Program-made: the position numbers and the translations under genes
Assembly: GCA_013153375.1 (NCBI GenBank)
Contig: JAADEN010000121.1
Location: 1-6,854 of the forward strand
Source: Chloroflexota bacterium
GTDB taxonomy: Bacteria > Chloroflexota > Anaerolineae > Anaerolineales > DRMV01
Direction of reading: 5' to 3'
DNA: 6,854 bases
Shown: one piece after another, positions 1-6,333 of the stretch
How positions within the stretch are numbered: the first letter of the stretch is position 1
How the letters are laid out: each line of letters opens with the position of its first letter
Notes under the pieces: model-generated
What the model saw: the letters and a program-made list of their open reading frames with translations, nothing else
Database searches by the model: none
Told to the model about the DNA's origin: nothing

Positions 1-2
1 GC

Positions 3-1496
3 CCACGCCAGGGCCGCGCCCGCGCCTGGGCCGCGCTCCGGGCCTGGCTGCGCCCCGTCCTCCTCATCGCCCGTCGAGAGGTGCTGGACCAACTGCGCGA
101 TTGGCGCATTCTGACGCCCCTGCTGGGGCTGACCCTGTTCTTCCCGCTGCTGGCCAACTTCACCGCGCGGCGCATGGTCGCCTACATGGAACAGTTCGAC
201 GCGGTGCTCATCGCGGAGCGGCTGTACCCCTTCCTGCTGTTGGTGGTGGGCTTCTTCCCCATCTCCATCTCGCTGGTGGTGGCCCTGGAGAGTTTCGCGG
301 GCGAGCGGGAGCGGGGCACCATCGAGCCGCTGCTGGCCGCGCCCCTGAGCGACGCGCAACTGTATGTGGGCAAACTGCTGGCCGTGCTGGTGCTGCCCCT
401 GGCCGGCAGTTATCTGGGCCTGTTCAGTTATGCGGGGACCATGATGTGGCGGGCCGGGTGGCGTCCCGATCCGCTGCTGCTCTTCGTGGTCTGGCTGCTG
501 AGCACGGTGCAGGCCCTGGTCATGGTCAGCGGCGCGGTGGTGGTCTCGACCCAGGCCACCTCGGTGCGCGGGGCCAACCTGCTGGCCTCGACCATCATCA
601 TCCCCGTGGCCCTGCTGCTGCAATGGGAAAGCGTGCTCGTCTTCTGGCGGCAGTTCGAGGTGCTGTGGACCGTGGTGGCGGGGCTGACGGTGGTCAGCGT
701 GCTGCTGGTGCGCATGGGCCTGGCCCACTTCAACCGCGAAGGGTTGCTGGGGCGCGATCTGGATCTGCTGGACCTGGGCTGGGCCTGGCGCACCTACTGG
801 CGCGCGGTGACGGGCGGCGCGCGGCATCCCCTGGAGTGGTATCGGGGGCCGGTGCGGGACGCGCTGCGCGCCTTGCGCAAGCCCAGCGCGCTGGCCGCGG
901 GGCTGGCCCTGGCCGCGTTCGGGCTGGGGGCCTGGTGGGTGGCCCGCTACCCGTGGCCCACGCTGACCCTGGACGCCGAACGGCTGGCCGCCCTCCGGGA
1001 GCACGGCATGCCGAGCGTGGCCGGTTGGGGCCCGCTGAACGACCTGGGCTCCTGGCGGGGCTGGCTGGGCCTGTGGTGGCACAACCTGCGGGCCATGCTG
1101 CTGCTGGCCTTCTTGAGCCTGTTCTCCTTCGGCGTGGCCGGACTGCTCTACCTCATGGTGCCCTTCGCCATTCTGGGCGGCGGTCTGGTGCTGGCCCAGA
1201 AAGTGCTGGGCCTGGGGCCGGGCTGGTATCTGCTGGGGTTCGTGCTGCCCCACGGCAGCGTGGAGATTCCGGCCATCCTGATCTTCGGCGGCGCGGTGCT
1301 GCGTCTGGGCGCGTCGCTGGCCGCGCCCGCGCGCGGCCAGACCCTGGGCGCGTTCTGGCTGCGGGCCCTGGGCGAGTGGACGCGGGTCATGGTGGGCGTG
1401 GTGCTTCCCCTGCTGGCCGTGGCCGCGGCCCTGGAAGCGTATGTCTCGCCCCGGGTGGCCCAGTGGGTGCTGTGGCGCCTGATGGTGGGAGGTTGA
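3..1496 (+). CDS. ABC-2-type exporter permease fused to a SpoIIM/DUF95-like domain (5' partial)
   Basis: Polytopic membrane protein, probably the membrane half of an ABC exporter. The frame is open to the window edge and 497 codons are visible. The first possible start, GTG at 81, falls inside the conserved opening helix (LIARREVLDQLRDWRIL), so the true start lies upstream. Counting from that GTG, residues 1-215 look like an ABC-2/NatB-type permease. They have about six hydrophobic segments and the family hallmark ESFAGERERGTIEPLLAAPL (about 70-89). A polar linker (about 212-266) leads to a further membrane helix and an external loop. Residues about 330-465 resemble SpoIIM/DUF95: HNLRAML, a Gly-rich helix pair, then LPHGSVEIPAILIFGG (389-404), the signature of that family. 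SpoIIM acts in engulfment in Bacillus, but DUF95 proteins are widespread in non-sporulating bacteria with unclear roles. The stop codon is two bases before the lipoprotein start, so the two are probably cotranscribed. Substrate is unknown. I am confident of the permease half and fairly confident of the SpoIIM half. Confidence 0.85.
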   Translation, partial: PRQGRARAWAALRAWLRPVLLIARREVLDQLRDWRILTPLLGLTLFFPLLANFTARRMVAYMEQFDAVLIAERLYPFLLLVVGFFPISISLVVALESFAGERERGTIEPLLAAPLSDAQLYVGKLLAVLVLPLAGSYLGLFSYAGTMMWRAGWRPDPLLLFVVWLLSTVQALVMVSGAVVVSTQATSVRGANLLASTIIIPVALLLQWESVLVFWRQFEVLWTVVAGLTVVSVLLVRMGLAHFNREGLLGRDLDLLDLGWAWRTYWRAVTGGARHPLEWYRGPVRDALRALRKPSALAAGLALAAFGLGAWWVARYPWPTLTLDAERLAALREHGMPSVAGWGPLNDLGSWRGWLGLWWHNLRAMLLLAFLSLFSFGVAGLLYLMVPFAILGGGLVLAQKVLGLGPGWYLLGFVLPHGSVEIPAILIFGGAVLRLGASLAAPARGQTLGAFWLRALGEWTRVMVGVVLPLLAVAAALEAYVSPRVAQWVLWRLMVGG

Positions 1497-1498
1497 GG

Positions 1499-2095
1499 AT
1501 GAAACTCCGTTGGGGCCGGGCGACTCTTTTATGGCTATACGCAATCGGGGCCCTGTTGTTGGGCGGCTGCGGAGGGCCGCGGCGCGCCAGCCCCCAGATT
1601 CCGCCCACCTTCGTGCCGCCCACCGCGGCGCCCGTGCCCACCGCGGCCCAGGCCAACCCCCAACCCACCATCCTGGTCACCACCCCCACGGCTCCCGCGT
1701 GCACGCCCGACCTGCGCTTCGTCGCGGACGAAACCATCCCCGACGGCACCGAAGTGCCGCCCCAGGCCACGCTGCTCAAAGTGTGGCGCGTGCGCAACGC
1801 GGGCACCTGCCCCTGGGGCCCGGGCTACACCCTGCGGTTCGTGGCCGGCGATCCCCTGGACGCGGAGCCCGAGCAGCCCCTCTTCCCCGCGCCGCCGGGC
1901 GGCGAAACGCGCATCCAGGTGCGCTTTCGCGCCCCCGCGGAGCCCGGCGTGTACCAGAGCGTATGGCAGGCCGCGGACCCGCAGGGCGTGGTCTTCGGCG
2001 ACCCCATCTTCATCGTCATCGAAGTGGTCGCGCCCACGCCGACGCCCGGCCAGACGCCCACTTTGGAAGGCACCCCGACCGCGGAAGGCGGATAG
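1499..2095 (+). CDS. NBR1-Ig-like (FW) domain lipoprotein
   Basis: A 198-residue exported lipoprotein of unknown function. The ATG at 1499 has GGGAGG (1487-1492) six bases upstream, inside the end of the preceding gene. A basic N-terminus and hydrophobic stretch lead to a lipobox LGGC with the lipidated Cys at residue 24. A Pro/Thr/Ala-rich spacer follows (about 27-67). Residues about 68-175 match the NBR1-type Ig-like domain common in bacterial surface lipoproteins: DETIPDGTEVPP, then KVWRVRNAGTCPWGPGY, a GD, APAEPGVYQSVWQA, and a final FGDPIFIVIEV strand. Trp96, Trp106 and Trp156 are core aromatic positions of that fold. Cys68 and Cys104 could form a disulfide. The protein ends in a second Pro/Thr-rich tail. 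The two-base gap to the ABC-2/SpoIIM gene suggests one operon, so it may be a surface partner of that exporter, but this is context only. An overlapping open frame runs upstream in phase from base 101. It is a shadow of the permease gene. Confidence 0.85.
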   Translation: MKLRWGRATLLWLYAIGALLLGGCGGPRRASPQIPPTFVPPTAAPVPTAAQANPQPTILVTTPTAPACTPDLRFVADETIPDGTEVPPQATLLKVWRVRNAGTCPWGPGYTLRFVAGDPLDAEPEQPLFPAPPGGETRIQVRFRAPAEPGVYQSVWQAADPQGVVFGDPIFIVIEVVAPTPTPGQTPTLEGTPTAEGG

Positions 2096-2143
2096 GCCTC
2101 GCCCCAACCCGCAAGTCCTTGCCCCTCGGTCACCCTTCCCTGC

Positions 2144-2152
2144 TGGTATAAT
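2144..2152 (+). promoter_or_regulatory. Extended -10 promoter for the aminotransferase gene
   Basis: TGGTATAAT is a consensus -10 hexamer (2147-2152) preceded by a TGn extension, in otherwise very GC-rich DNA. No good -35 sits at 16-18 bp. The best similar hexamer, TTGCCC at 2119-2124, is 22 bp away, too far for a normal pair. Extended -10 promoters can work without a -35. Transcription would begin near 2159, giving a leader of about 40 bases. Confidence 0.55.
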
Positions 2153-2185
2153 GAGCATGGATTGCATGACGGTTTTCATCCCCTC

Positions 2186-2192
2186 AGGAGGT
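2186..2192 (+). promoter_or_regulatory. Ribosome binding site fixing the ilvE start
   Basis: AGGAGGT is a full match to the anti-Shine-Dalgarno sequence and ends eight bases before the ATG at 2201. The same frame is open back to a TTG at 2162, but that codon has no such site, and the family's usual N-terminus begins at the ATG. This fixes the start at 2201. Confidence 0.85.
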
Positions 2193-2200
2193 TGGCGCCC

Positions 2201-3127
2201 ATGAGCACCCTACCCAAGTACGCGTTCTTCCGGGGCAAGATGGTGCCCTACAGCGAAGCCAAAGTGGGCGTGATGACCCATGCGCTCAACTACGGCACGG
2301 CCATCTTTGGCGGGCTGCGCGCGTATTGGAACGAGGAACAAGGTCAGGCCTATCTGTTTCGACCGGCGGACCACTTCCGCCGGTTGATGCTTTCCATGCG
2401 GCTGATGCGCATGGAACTGCCCTACACGGTGGAGCAACTCATTGACATCGCCAAACAAGTGGTGGCCGCGGAAGGGCATCGCACCGATGTGTATGTCCGG
2501 CCGCTGGTGTACATGTCCGACGAACTCATCGGCGTGCGGTTGCACGGCCTGACGCCCGATTTGACCGTGTTCTGCGTGCCCTTCGGCGGCTATATTAAAA
2601 ATGAAACGGGCGCGCATGTGACCATCTCGGGCTGGCGGCGCATCGACGACAACATGATCCCGGCCCGGGGCAAGATCTCGGGCGCGTATGTGAACACCGC
2701 GCTCATCAAAACCGACGCGGCCCTGGCCGGATTCGACGAGGCCCTGGTGTTGACCCAGGACGGGCACATTGCGGAGGGCAGCGCGGAGAATGTGTTCATC
2801 GTGCGCGACGGCACCCTCATCACGCCTCCGGTGACGGACAACATCCTCGAAGGCATCACCCGCCGCACGGTCATGAAGTTGGCCCAAGACATGGGCGTGC
2901 CCGTGGTCGAGCGGCACATTGACCGCACCGAGGTGTACATCGCGGACGAACTGTTCCTCACGGGCACCGCGGCGCAGATCACCGCGGTCACCCGGGTGGA
3001 CCATCGTCCGGTGGGCAGCGGCGAGATGGGTCCCATCACGGCCCGCATCCGCGAAATGTTCTTCCGGGTGGTGCGCGGCCAAGAGCCGAAGTACGCGTCC
3101 TGGCTGGTGCCGGTGTACGAGAAGTGA
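2201..3127 (+). CDS. ilvE: Branched-chain amino acid aminotransferase
   Basis: Cytoplasmic PLP enzyme of fold type IV (EC 2.6.1.42). It reversibly moves the amino group between Leu, Ile or Val and 2-oxoglutarate, the last step of branched-chain amino acid synthesis and the first of their breakdown. The 308-residue length is normal for the family. Visible motifs are HALNYGTAIFGGLRAYW near residues 27-43, YVRPLVY at 98-104, the Schiff-base lysine Lys158 in ARGKISGAYVN, and AEGSAENVFIV at 191-201. Glu192 there should contact the pyridine nitrogen; the 34-residue spacing to the lysine matches E. coli IlvE (Lys159/Glu193). LFLTGTAAQITAV at 251-263 binds the PLP phosphate. The segment usually written FEGIR reads FGGLR here, a mild variation. 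The class includes 4-amino-4-deoxychorismate lyase and D-amino acid transaminase, but length and motifs favour the branched-chain enzyme. It appears to be a single-gene unit with its own promoter and a candidate terminator. No link with the flanking transporter is evident. Confidence 0.95.
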   Translation: MSTLPKYAFFRGKMVPYSEAKVGVMTHALNYGTAIFGGLRAYWNEEQGQAYLFRPADHFRRLMLSMRLMRMELPYTVEQLIDIAKQVVAAEGHRTDVYVRPLVYMSDELIGVRLHGLTPDLTVFCVPFGGYIKNETGAHVTISGWRRIDDNMIPARGKISGAYVNTALIKTDAALAGFDEALVLTQDGHIAEGSAENVFIVRDGTLITPPVTDNILEGITRRTVMKLAQDMGVPVVERHIDRTEVYIADELFLTGTAAQITAVTRVDHRPVGSGEMGPITARIREMFFRVVRGQEPKYASWLVPVYEK

Positions 3128-3150
3128 GCCGGCCCGCGTGAGCCGTACCG

Positions 3151-3191
3151 CGCGTCCCGGACTGTAGGCCACGGCCCGGGACGCGGTGTTT
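3151..3191 (+). terminator. Candidate intrinsic terminator after ilvE
   Basis: A perfect 10-bp GC-rich inverted repeat, CGCGTCCCGG (3151-3160) with CCGGGACGCG (3176-3185), encloses a 15-base loop and is followed at once by GTGTTTCT. It begins 23 bases after the ilvE stop and precedes the next promoter, the expected place for a terminator. The T-run is short and interrupted and the loop is large, so efficiency is doubtful. Confidence 0.5.
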
Positions 3192-3237
3192 CTGGCGCCT
3201 GAACCCGGCCCTCCAAGTCGTGTCCCCCTGCCCCCGG

Positions 3238-3265
3238 TTGACGCCGAGGCCCGAGCAAGTATAAT
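3238..3265 (+). promoter_or_regulatory. Sigma-70-type promoter of the ABC importer operon
   Basis: TTGACG (3238-3243) and TATAAT (3260-3265) are separated by 16 bp, five of six and six of six matches to the housekeeping consensus. Transcription would start near 3272, giving a leader of about 40 bases before the binding-protein ATG at 3312. No convincing operator or riboswitch fits in so short a leader. This is the best-matching promoter in the window, in keeping with high expression of solute-binding proteins. Confidence 0.75.
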
Positions 3266-3299
3266 CAGAACACATTGTCCGCCCAGATGTCCCTACTCG

Positions 3300-3308
3300 A
3301 AGGAGGAG
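3300..3308 (+). promoter_or_regulatory. Ribosome binding site fixing the binding-protein start
   Basis: AAGGAGGAG lies just upstream of the ATG at 3312, with AGGAGG at 3301-3306 and a five-base spacer. The frame is open to a GTG at 3186, but that codon precedes the promoter. The protein read from 3312 begins with a textbook lipoprotein signal peptide, so 3312 is the start. Confidence 0.9.
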
Positions 3309-3311
3309 TAT

Positions 3312-5066
3312 ATGTCTCGACGCACCGCTCTGCTGTGGGCCGTGGCGGCCGTATTGGCCCTGCTGGCCCTGGTGGTCGCCGGGTGCGGTGGCAAGGCCGA
3401 AGAGGCCCCGGCCACCGAACAACCCGCGGCCGAAACCGCGGCGCCGGCCGAGGAGGCTACGCAGGCGACCCAAGAGGAAGCCACCGAAGAGCCCAAGGCC
3501 TTCGAGCCTCTGTCGGTCACCGCGGAGTGCAAGGGCAACAAGATCAAGGCCATCGAGGCGCTGGACGAGTACACCGTGCGCTTCACCATGTGCGAACCCG
3601 ATCCCGCGTTCATGGCCAAGATCGCGTTCACGCCCTTCTTCATCTATCCGCAAGAGTGGATCGAGGCCAACGCGAACGAGGCGAACAAGGAAACCCTGCT
3701 CTCGCATCCCATCGGAGCAGGGCCGTACAAACTCGAATCCTGGAACCGCGGGGACAGCATCATCTTCAAGCGCTTCGACGACTACTGGGGCGGCCCTGCG
3801 GCCACCGAGACCCTGGTCTTCCGCTGGGCCACCGAGGGCGCGCAGCGCCTGCTGGAATTGCAAGCCGGCACCGTGGACTACATCACCAAACTGAGCCCCG
3901 ACGACTACGACACCGTCAAGAACGACCCCAACCTGCAATTCCTGCCCGTGCCCAACCCCAACATCTTCTACATCGGCATCACCAACACCTTCAAGCCCTG
4001 GGACGATGTGCGGGTGCGCAAGGCCCTGGCCATGGGCATCGACCGCGAGCGCATCGTGAAGAACTTCTACCCCGAGGGCTCCGAAGTGGCCGACTTCTTC
4101 ACCCCGTGCAGCATCCCCAACGGCTGCGTGGGTGAGCCGTGGTACGATTTCGACCTCGACGCGGCCAACGCGCTGCTGGACGAGGCCGGTCTGCCCCGGG
4201 GCGAGGACGGCATCCGCTTCAAGACCAAGATCTACTACCGGGATGTGTTCCGGGTCTATCTGCCCGAGCCCGGCCTGGTCGCGGTGGAGATCCAGACCCA
4301 ACTGCGGGATAATCTGGGCATCGATGCGGAAGTGGTGGTCATGGAATCGGGCGAGTTCATCGCCAGTTCTACCAAGGGCGAGTTGGACGGCCTCTACCTG
4401 CTGGGTTGGGGCGCGGACTACCTGCATGTGACCAACTTCCTGGACTTCCACTTCAGCCGCAACAACCCGCAGTTCGGCGAGCCCTACCCCGAGATCTACG
4501 AGCCGCTGGAGAAGGCTTCGACCATCGCGGATCCTGAGAAGGCCCGGCCCTACTACGAGCAGGCCAACAACGCGATCCGCGAGTTGGTGCCCATGATCCC
4601 CGTGGCCCACGGCGCGGCGGCCGACGCGGCCCGCGCGGATGTGCAGAACGCCAAGGCCGCGGTGCTCGGCCCGCCCGACCTGCAGACCTTCGTGCCCGGC
4701 GACCGGGACACCCTGGTCTATATGAAGGCCGCGGAGCCCATCAGCCTGTACTGCGCGGACGAGACCGACGGCGAATCGCTGGACGCGTGCAAGATGGTGG
4801 GCGAAGGCCTCTATCGCTACAACGCGGACGGCGAGGCCATCCCCGCGCTGGCCGAGAAGTGCGAGGCCAACGAAGACTCCACGGTCTTCACCTGCACCCT
4901 GCGCCAGGGCGTGAAGTTCCACGACGGCTCCACGGTGGACGCCAACGATGTGGTGCGCACCTGGGACGCGTTGCTCAACGCGGCCAGCCCCTACCATGTG
5001 GGCAACACGGGCGCGTTCGAATACGCGGACTACCTGTTCGGCTTGATGAACAAGCCTGAGGAATAG
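3312..5066 (+). CDS. Family-5 solute-binding lipoprotein with circularly permuted domain
   Basis: A 584-residue extracytoplasmic receptor of a peptide/nickel-type (Dpp/Opp-like) ABC importer. It should bind the ligand outside the membrane and deliver it to the permeases encoded next. The basic N-terminus, hydrophobic core and lipobox VAGC give lipidated Cys25, followed by a Glu/Ala/Thr-rich tether (about 26-64). Mature residues 68-463 match the middle and end of SBP_bac_5 proteins: IKAIEALDEYTVRFTM, HPIGAGPYKLESW (132-144), FDDYWGG, RVRKALAMGIDRERIV, ANALLDEAGLP, LGWGADY and VPMIPVAHG. Residues 464-584 match the usual opening of such domains: DRDTLVYMKAAEP, GLYRYNADGEAIPALAEKCEA, LRQGVKFHDGSTVDANDVV. 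The order is therefore permuted, yet the total makes one complete domain. Eight cysteines beyond Cys25 fall in close pairs (73/94, 266/272, 481/493, 517/528), suggesting four disulfides. The ligand cannot be told from sequence; peptides, other oligomers or metal chelates are all possible. It is the first gene after a strong promoter. Confidence 0.93.
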   Translation: MSRRTALLWAVAAVLALLALVVAGCGGKAEEAPATEQPAAETAAPAEEATQATQEEATEEPKAFEPLSVTAECKGNKIKAIEALDEYTVRFTMCEPDPAFMAKIAFTPFFIYPQEWIEANANEANKETLLSHPIGAGPYKLESWNRGDSIIFKRFDDYWGGPAATETLVFRWATEGAQRLLELQAGTVDYITKLSPDDYDTVKNDPNLQFLPVPNPNIFYIGITNTFKPWDDVRVRKALAMGIDRERIVKNFYPEGSEVADFFTPCSIPNGCVGEPWYDFDLDAANALLDEAGLPRGEDGIRFKTKIYYRDVFRVYLPEPGLVAVEIQTQLRDNLGIDAEVVVMESGEFIASSTKGELDGLYLLGWGADYLHVTNFLDFHFSRNNPQFGEPYPEIYEPLEKASTIADPEKARPYYEQANNAIRELVPMIPVAHGAAADAARADVQNAKAAVLGPPDLQTFVPGDRDTLVYMKAAEPISLYCADETDGESLDACKMVGEGLYRYNADGEAIPALAEKCEANEDSTVFTCTLRQGVKFHDGSTVDANDVVRTWDALLNAASPYHVGNTGAFEYADYLFGLMNKPEE

Positions 5067-5077
5067 CCCTCACCTCC

Positions 5078-5113
5078 GTCGGGGCGGCCGGTCTGCGGGC
5101 CGGTCGCCCCGGC
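5078..5113 (+). other. Long GC-rich stem-loop between binding protein and permease genes
   Basis: Bases 5078-5093 pair with 5098-5113 over 16 bp, including three G-U wobbles, around a TGCG tetraloop. It fills half of the 72-base gap after the binding-protein stop. No T-run follows, so it is not a standard intrinsic terminator. In other importers a hairpin here protects the upstream mRNA from 3' decay or limits readthrough, giving excess binding protein over permease. That role is inferred from position. Confidence 0.7.
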
Positions 5114-5138
5114 ATCCCGCTTCGTCACAGGGAGTGCC

Positions 5139-6218
5139 ATGCTCCAGTACACCATCCGTCGCCTGCTGCTATCCATCCCCGTCCTGTTCGGTATTTTGTT
5201 GGTCACCTTCGTCTTGGCCCGGTCCATCCCGGGCGACCCGTGCAAGGCCATGCTGGGCGAAAAGGCCACGCCCGAAGTGTGCGAACGCTTCTACGAAGAG
5301 CACGGCCTCAACGAGCCCATCCCGGTCCAATTTCTGGTTTACATGAAGCAGGTGCTGCGGGGCGACCTGGGCCAATCCATTCGCTTCAGCCGACCGGTGT
5401 CCGTCATCATCCTGGAGCGGCTGCCCACCACGGTGGAACTCAGCCTGGCGGCCCTGACCCTGGCCGTGCTCATCGGCATCCCCCTGGGCATCGTGTCCGC
5501 GGTGTACCGCAATTCGCCCATCGATGTGGGCACCATGGTGCTGGCCAACACGGGCGTGTCCATGCCCGTGTATTGGCTGGGCCTGCTGCTGGCCTACACC
5601 TTCGCCCTGCTGCTCAAAGATACACCCTTCTGGCTGCCGCCCGCGGGTCGCCTGTCCGCGGGGGTGGTGGCCAAGCCCTTCTACGAGGTCTTCGGTTGGA
5701 ATGTGCCTCAGGAGGGCGCGCGCTACTTCTTCCTGGAATTCATCGCCAACATGTACATCGTCAATTCGCTCATCACCCGGGACTGGGCCGTGCTCAAGGA
5801 TGCGCTACAGCACCTGGCTTTGCCGGCCATCGCGCTGAGCACCATCCCCCTGTCCATCATCGCGCGCATGACCCGTTCGTCCATGCTCGAGGTGCTGCGG
5901 CAGGACTACATCAAGGCCGCGCGAGCCAAGGGGCTGCGCCGCCATGTGGTAATTCTCAAACACGCGCTGCGCAACGCGCTGCTGCCCATCGTGACCATCA
6001 TCGGGCTGCAAGTGGGACTGCTCTTTTCGGGCGCGGTGCTCACCGAAACGATTTTCAGTTTCGCGGGCGTCGGGCGGATGCTCTTCGAGGCCATCACCGC
6101 TCGCGACTACCCCGTCATCCAGGGGTTCACCGTGGTCATCGCGCTCATCTATGTGGGCGTCAACCTGCTGGTGGACCTGTCGTATGTCTTCGTGGACCCG
6201 CGGATACGGTTGGAGTGA
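5139..6218 (+). CDS. Dpp/Opp-type ABC importer permease, DppB-like
   Basis: A 359-residue inner-membrane permease, one half of the transmembrane channel of the importer whose binding protein precedes it. The ATG at 5139 has AGGGAG four bases upstream. The N-terminus MLQYTIRRLLLSIPVLFGILLVTFVL is the first membrane helix. The external segment SIPGDPC...GLNEPIPVQF and GDLGQSI (75-81) are standard for the DppB/OppB/GsiC group. Further helices lie near 99-123, 130-160, 225-245, 280-305 and 328-353. The EAA coupling loop DYIKAARAKGLRRHVVILKHALRNALLPIV (256-285) contacts the ATPase. LTETIFSFAGVGRMLFEAI and the ending FVDPRIRLE are also typical. It is slightly longer than E. coli DppB (339 residues, from memory), with extra sequence at about 165-215. 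Cys35 and Cys48 lie in the external loop after helix 1 and could form a disulfide. The substrate is undetermined. Confidence 0.95.
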   Translation: MLQYTIRRLLLSIPVLFGILLVTFVLARSIPGDPCKAMLGEKATPEVCERFYEEHGLNEPIPVQFLVYMKQVLRGDLGQSIRFSRPVSVIILERLPTTVELSLAALTLAVLIGIPLGIVSAVYRNSPIDVGTMVLANTGVSMPVYWLGLLLAYTFALLLKDTPFWLPPAGRLSAGVVAKPFYEVFGWNVPQEGARYFFLEFIANMYIVNSLITRDWAVLKDALQHLALPAIALSTIPLSIIARMTRSSMLEVLRQDYIKAARAKGLRRHVVILKHALRNALLPIVTIIGLQVGLLFSGAVLTETIFSFAGVGRMLFEAITARDYPVIQGFTVVIALIYVGVNLLVDLSYVFVDPRIRLE

Positions 6219-6246
6219 AGAGCAGGGAGCGGGAAGCAGGAAGCGG

Positions 6247-6333
6247 GGAAGTTAGAGGTTGGCGATAAAGTCGTCAGTCGGTAGTCGATAGTCAACAGAC
6301 AAGCCATCTTTCAACCACCAACCACTAACTTCC
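6247..6333. repeat. 16-bp inverted repeat with one mismatch
   Basis: GGAAGTTAGAGGTTGG (6247-6262) is complementary to CCAACCACTAACTTCC (6318-6333) except for one A-A mismatch (6256/6324). The 55-base interval holds the AGTC heptamers. In RNA this could form a large stem-loop, and in DNA a palindrome-like element. The wide loop and lack of a T-run argue against a terminator. Confidence 0.75.

Noticed and set aside
101..1498. In-phase upstream extension of the lipoprotein frame
   Set aside because: It overlaps the ABC-2/SpoIIM gene in another frame and gives low-complexity Gly/Ala/Arg sequence. The lipoprotein has its own ribosome site, signal peptide and lipobox at 1499.
1535..2179. Reverse-strand open frame (214 codons) across the lipoprotein gene
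   Set aside because: It is Gly/Arg-rich with no recognisable motif, and antisense to a supported gene.
2157..2204. Short open frame (15 codons, MDCMTVFIPSGGWRP) whose TGA overlaps the ilvE ATG
   Set aside because: The ATGA overlap is suggestive of coupling, but the frame has no ribosome site. Its first ATG falls at or before the predicted transcription start, and it lacks the Leu/Ile/Val run expected of an attenuator leader. Likely chance.
2210..3172. Reverse-strand open frame (320 codons) opposite ilvE
   Set aside because: It is His/Arg-rich, domain-free sequence that mirrors the aminotransferase gene.
3186..3311. Upstream GTG start for the binding protein adding 42 residues
   Set aside because: This start precedes the promoter, has no ribosome site and would bury the lipoprotein signal peptide.
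3036..4997. Long reverse-strand open frame (653 codons) across the binding-protein gene
   Set aside because: It is antisense to a gene with clear family motifs. Its His/Val/Gly/Arg-rich product shows no recognisable domain and reflects GC-rich codon use opposite a real gene.
4701..5066. Truncated second binding-protein gene fused by accident (pseudogene)
   Set aside because: The first part lacks exactly this segment, so the two are complementary rather than redundant. Frame and codon use are intact and the paired cysteines continue through it. Permutation explains the data better.
6259..6292. Possible promoter (TTGGCG ... GATAGT) in the permease gap
   Set aside because: The spacer is about 22 bp and the -10 match is weak. 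The bases are part of tandem repeats.
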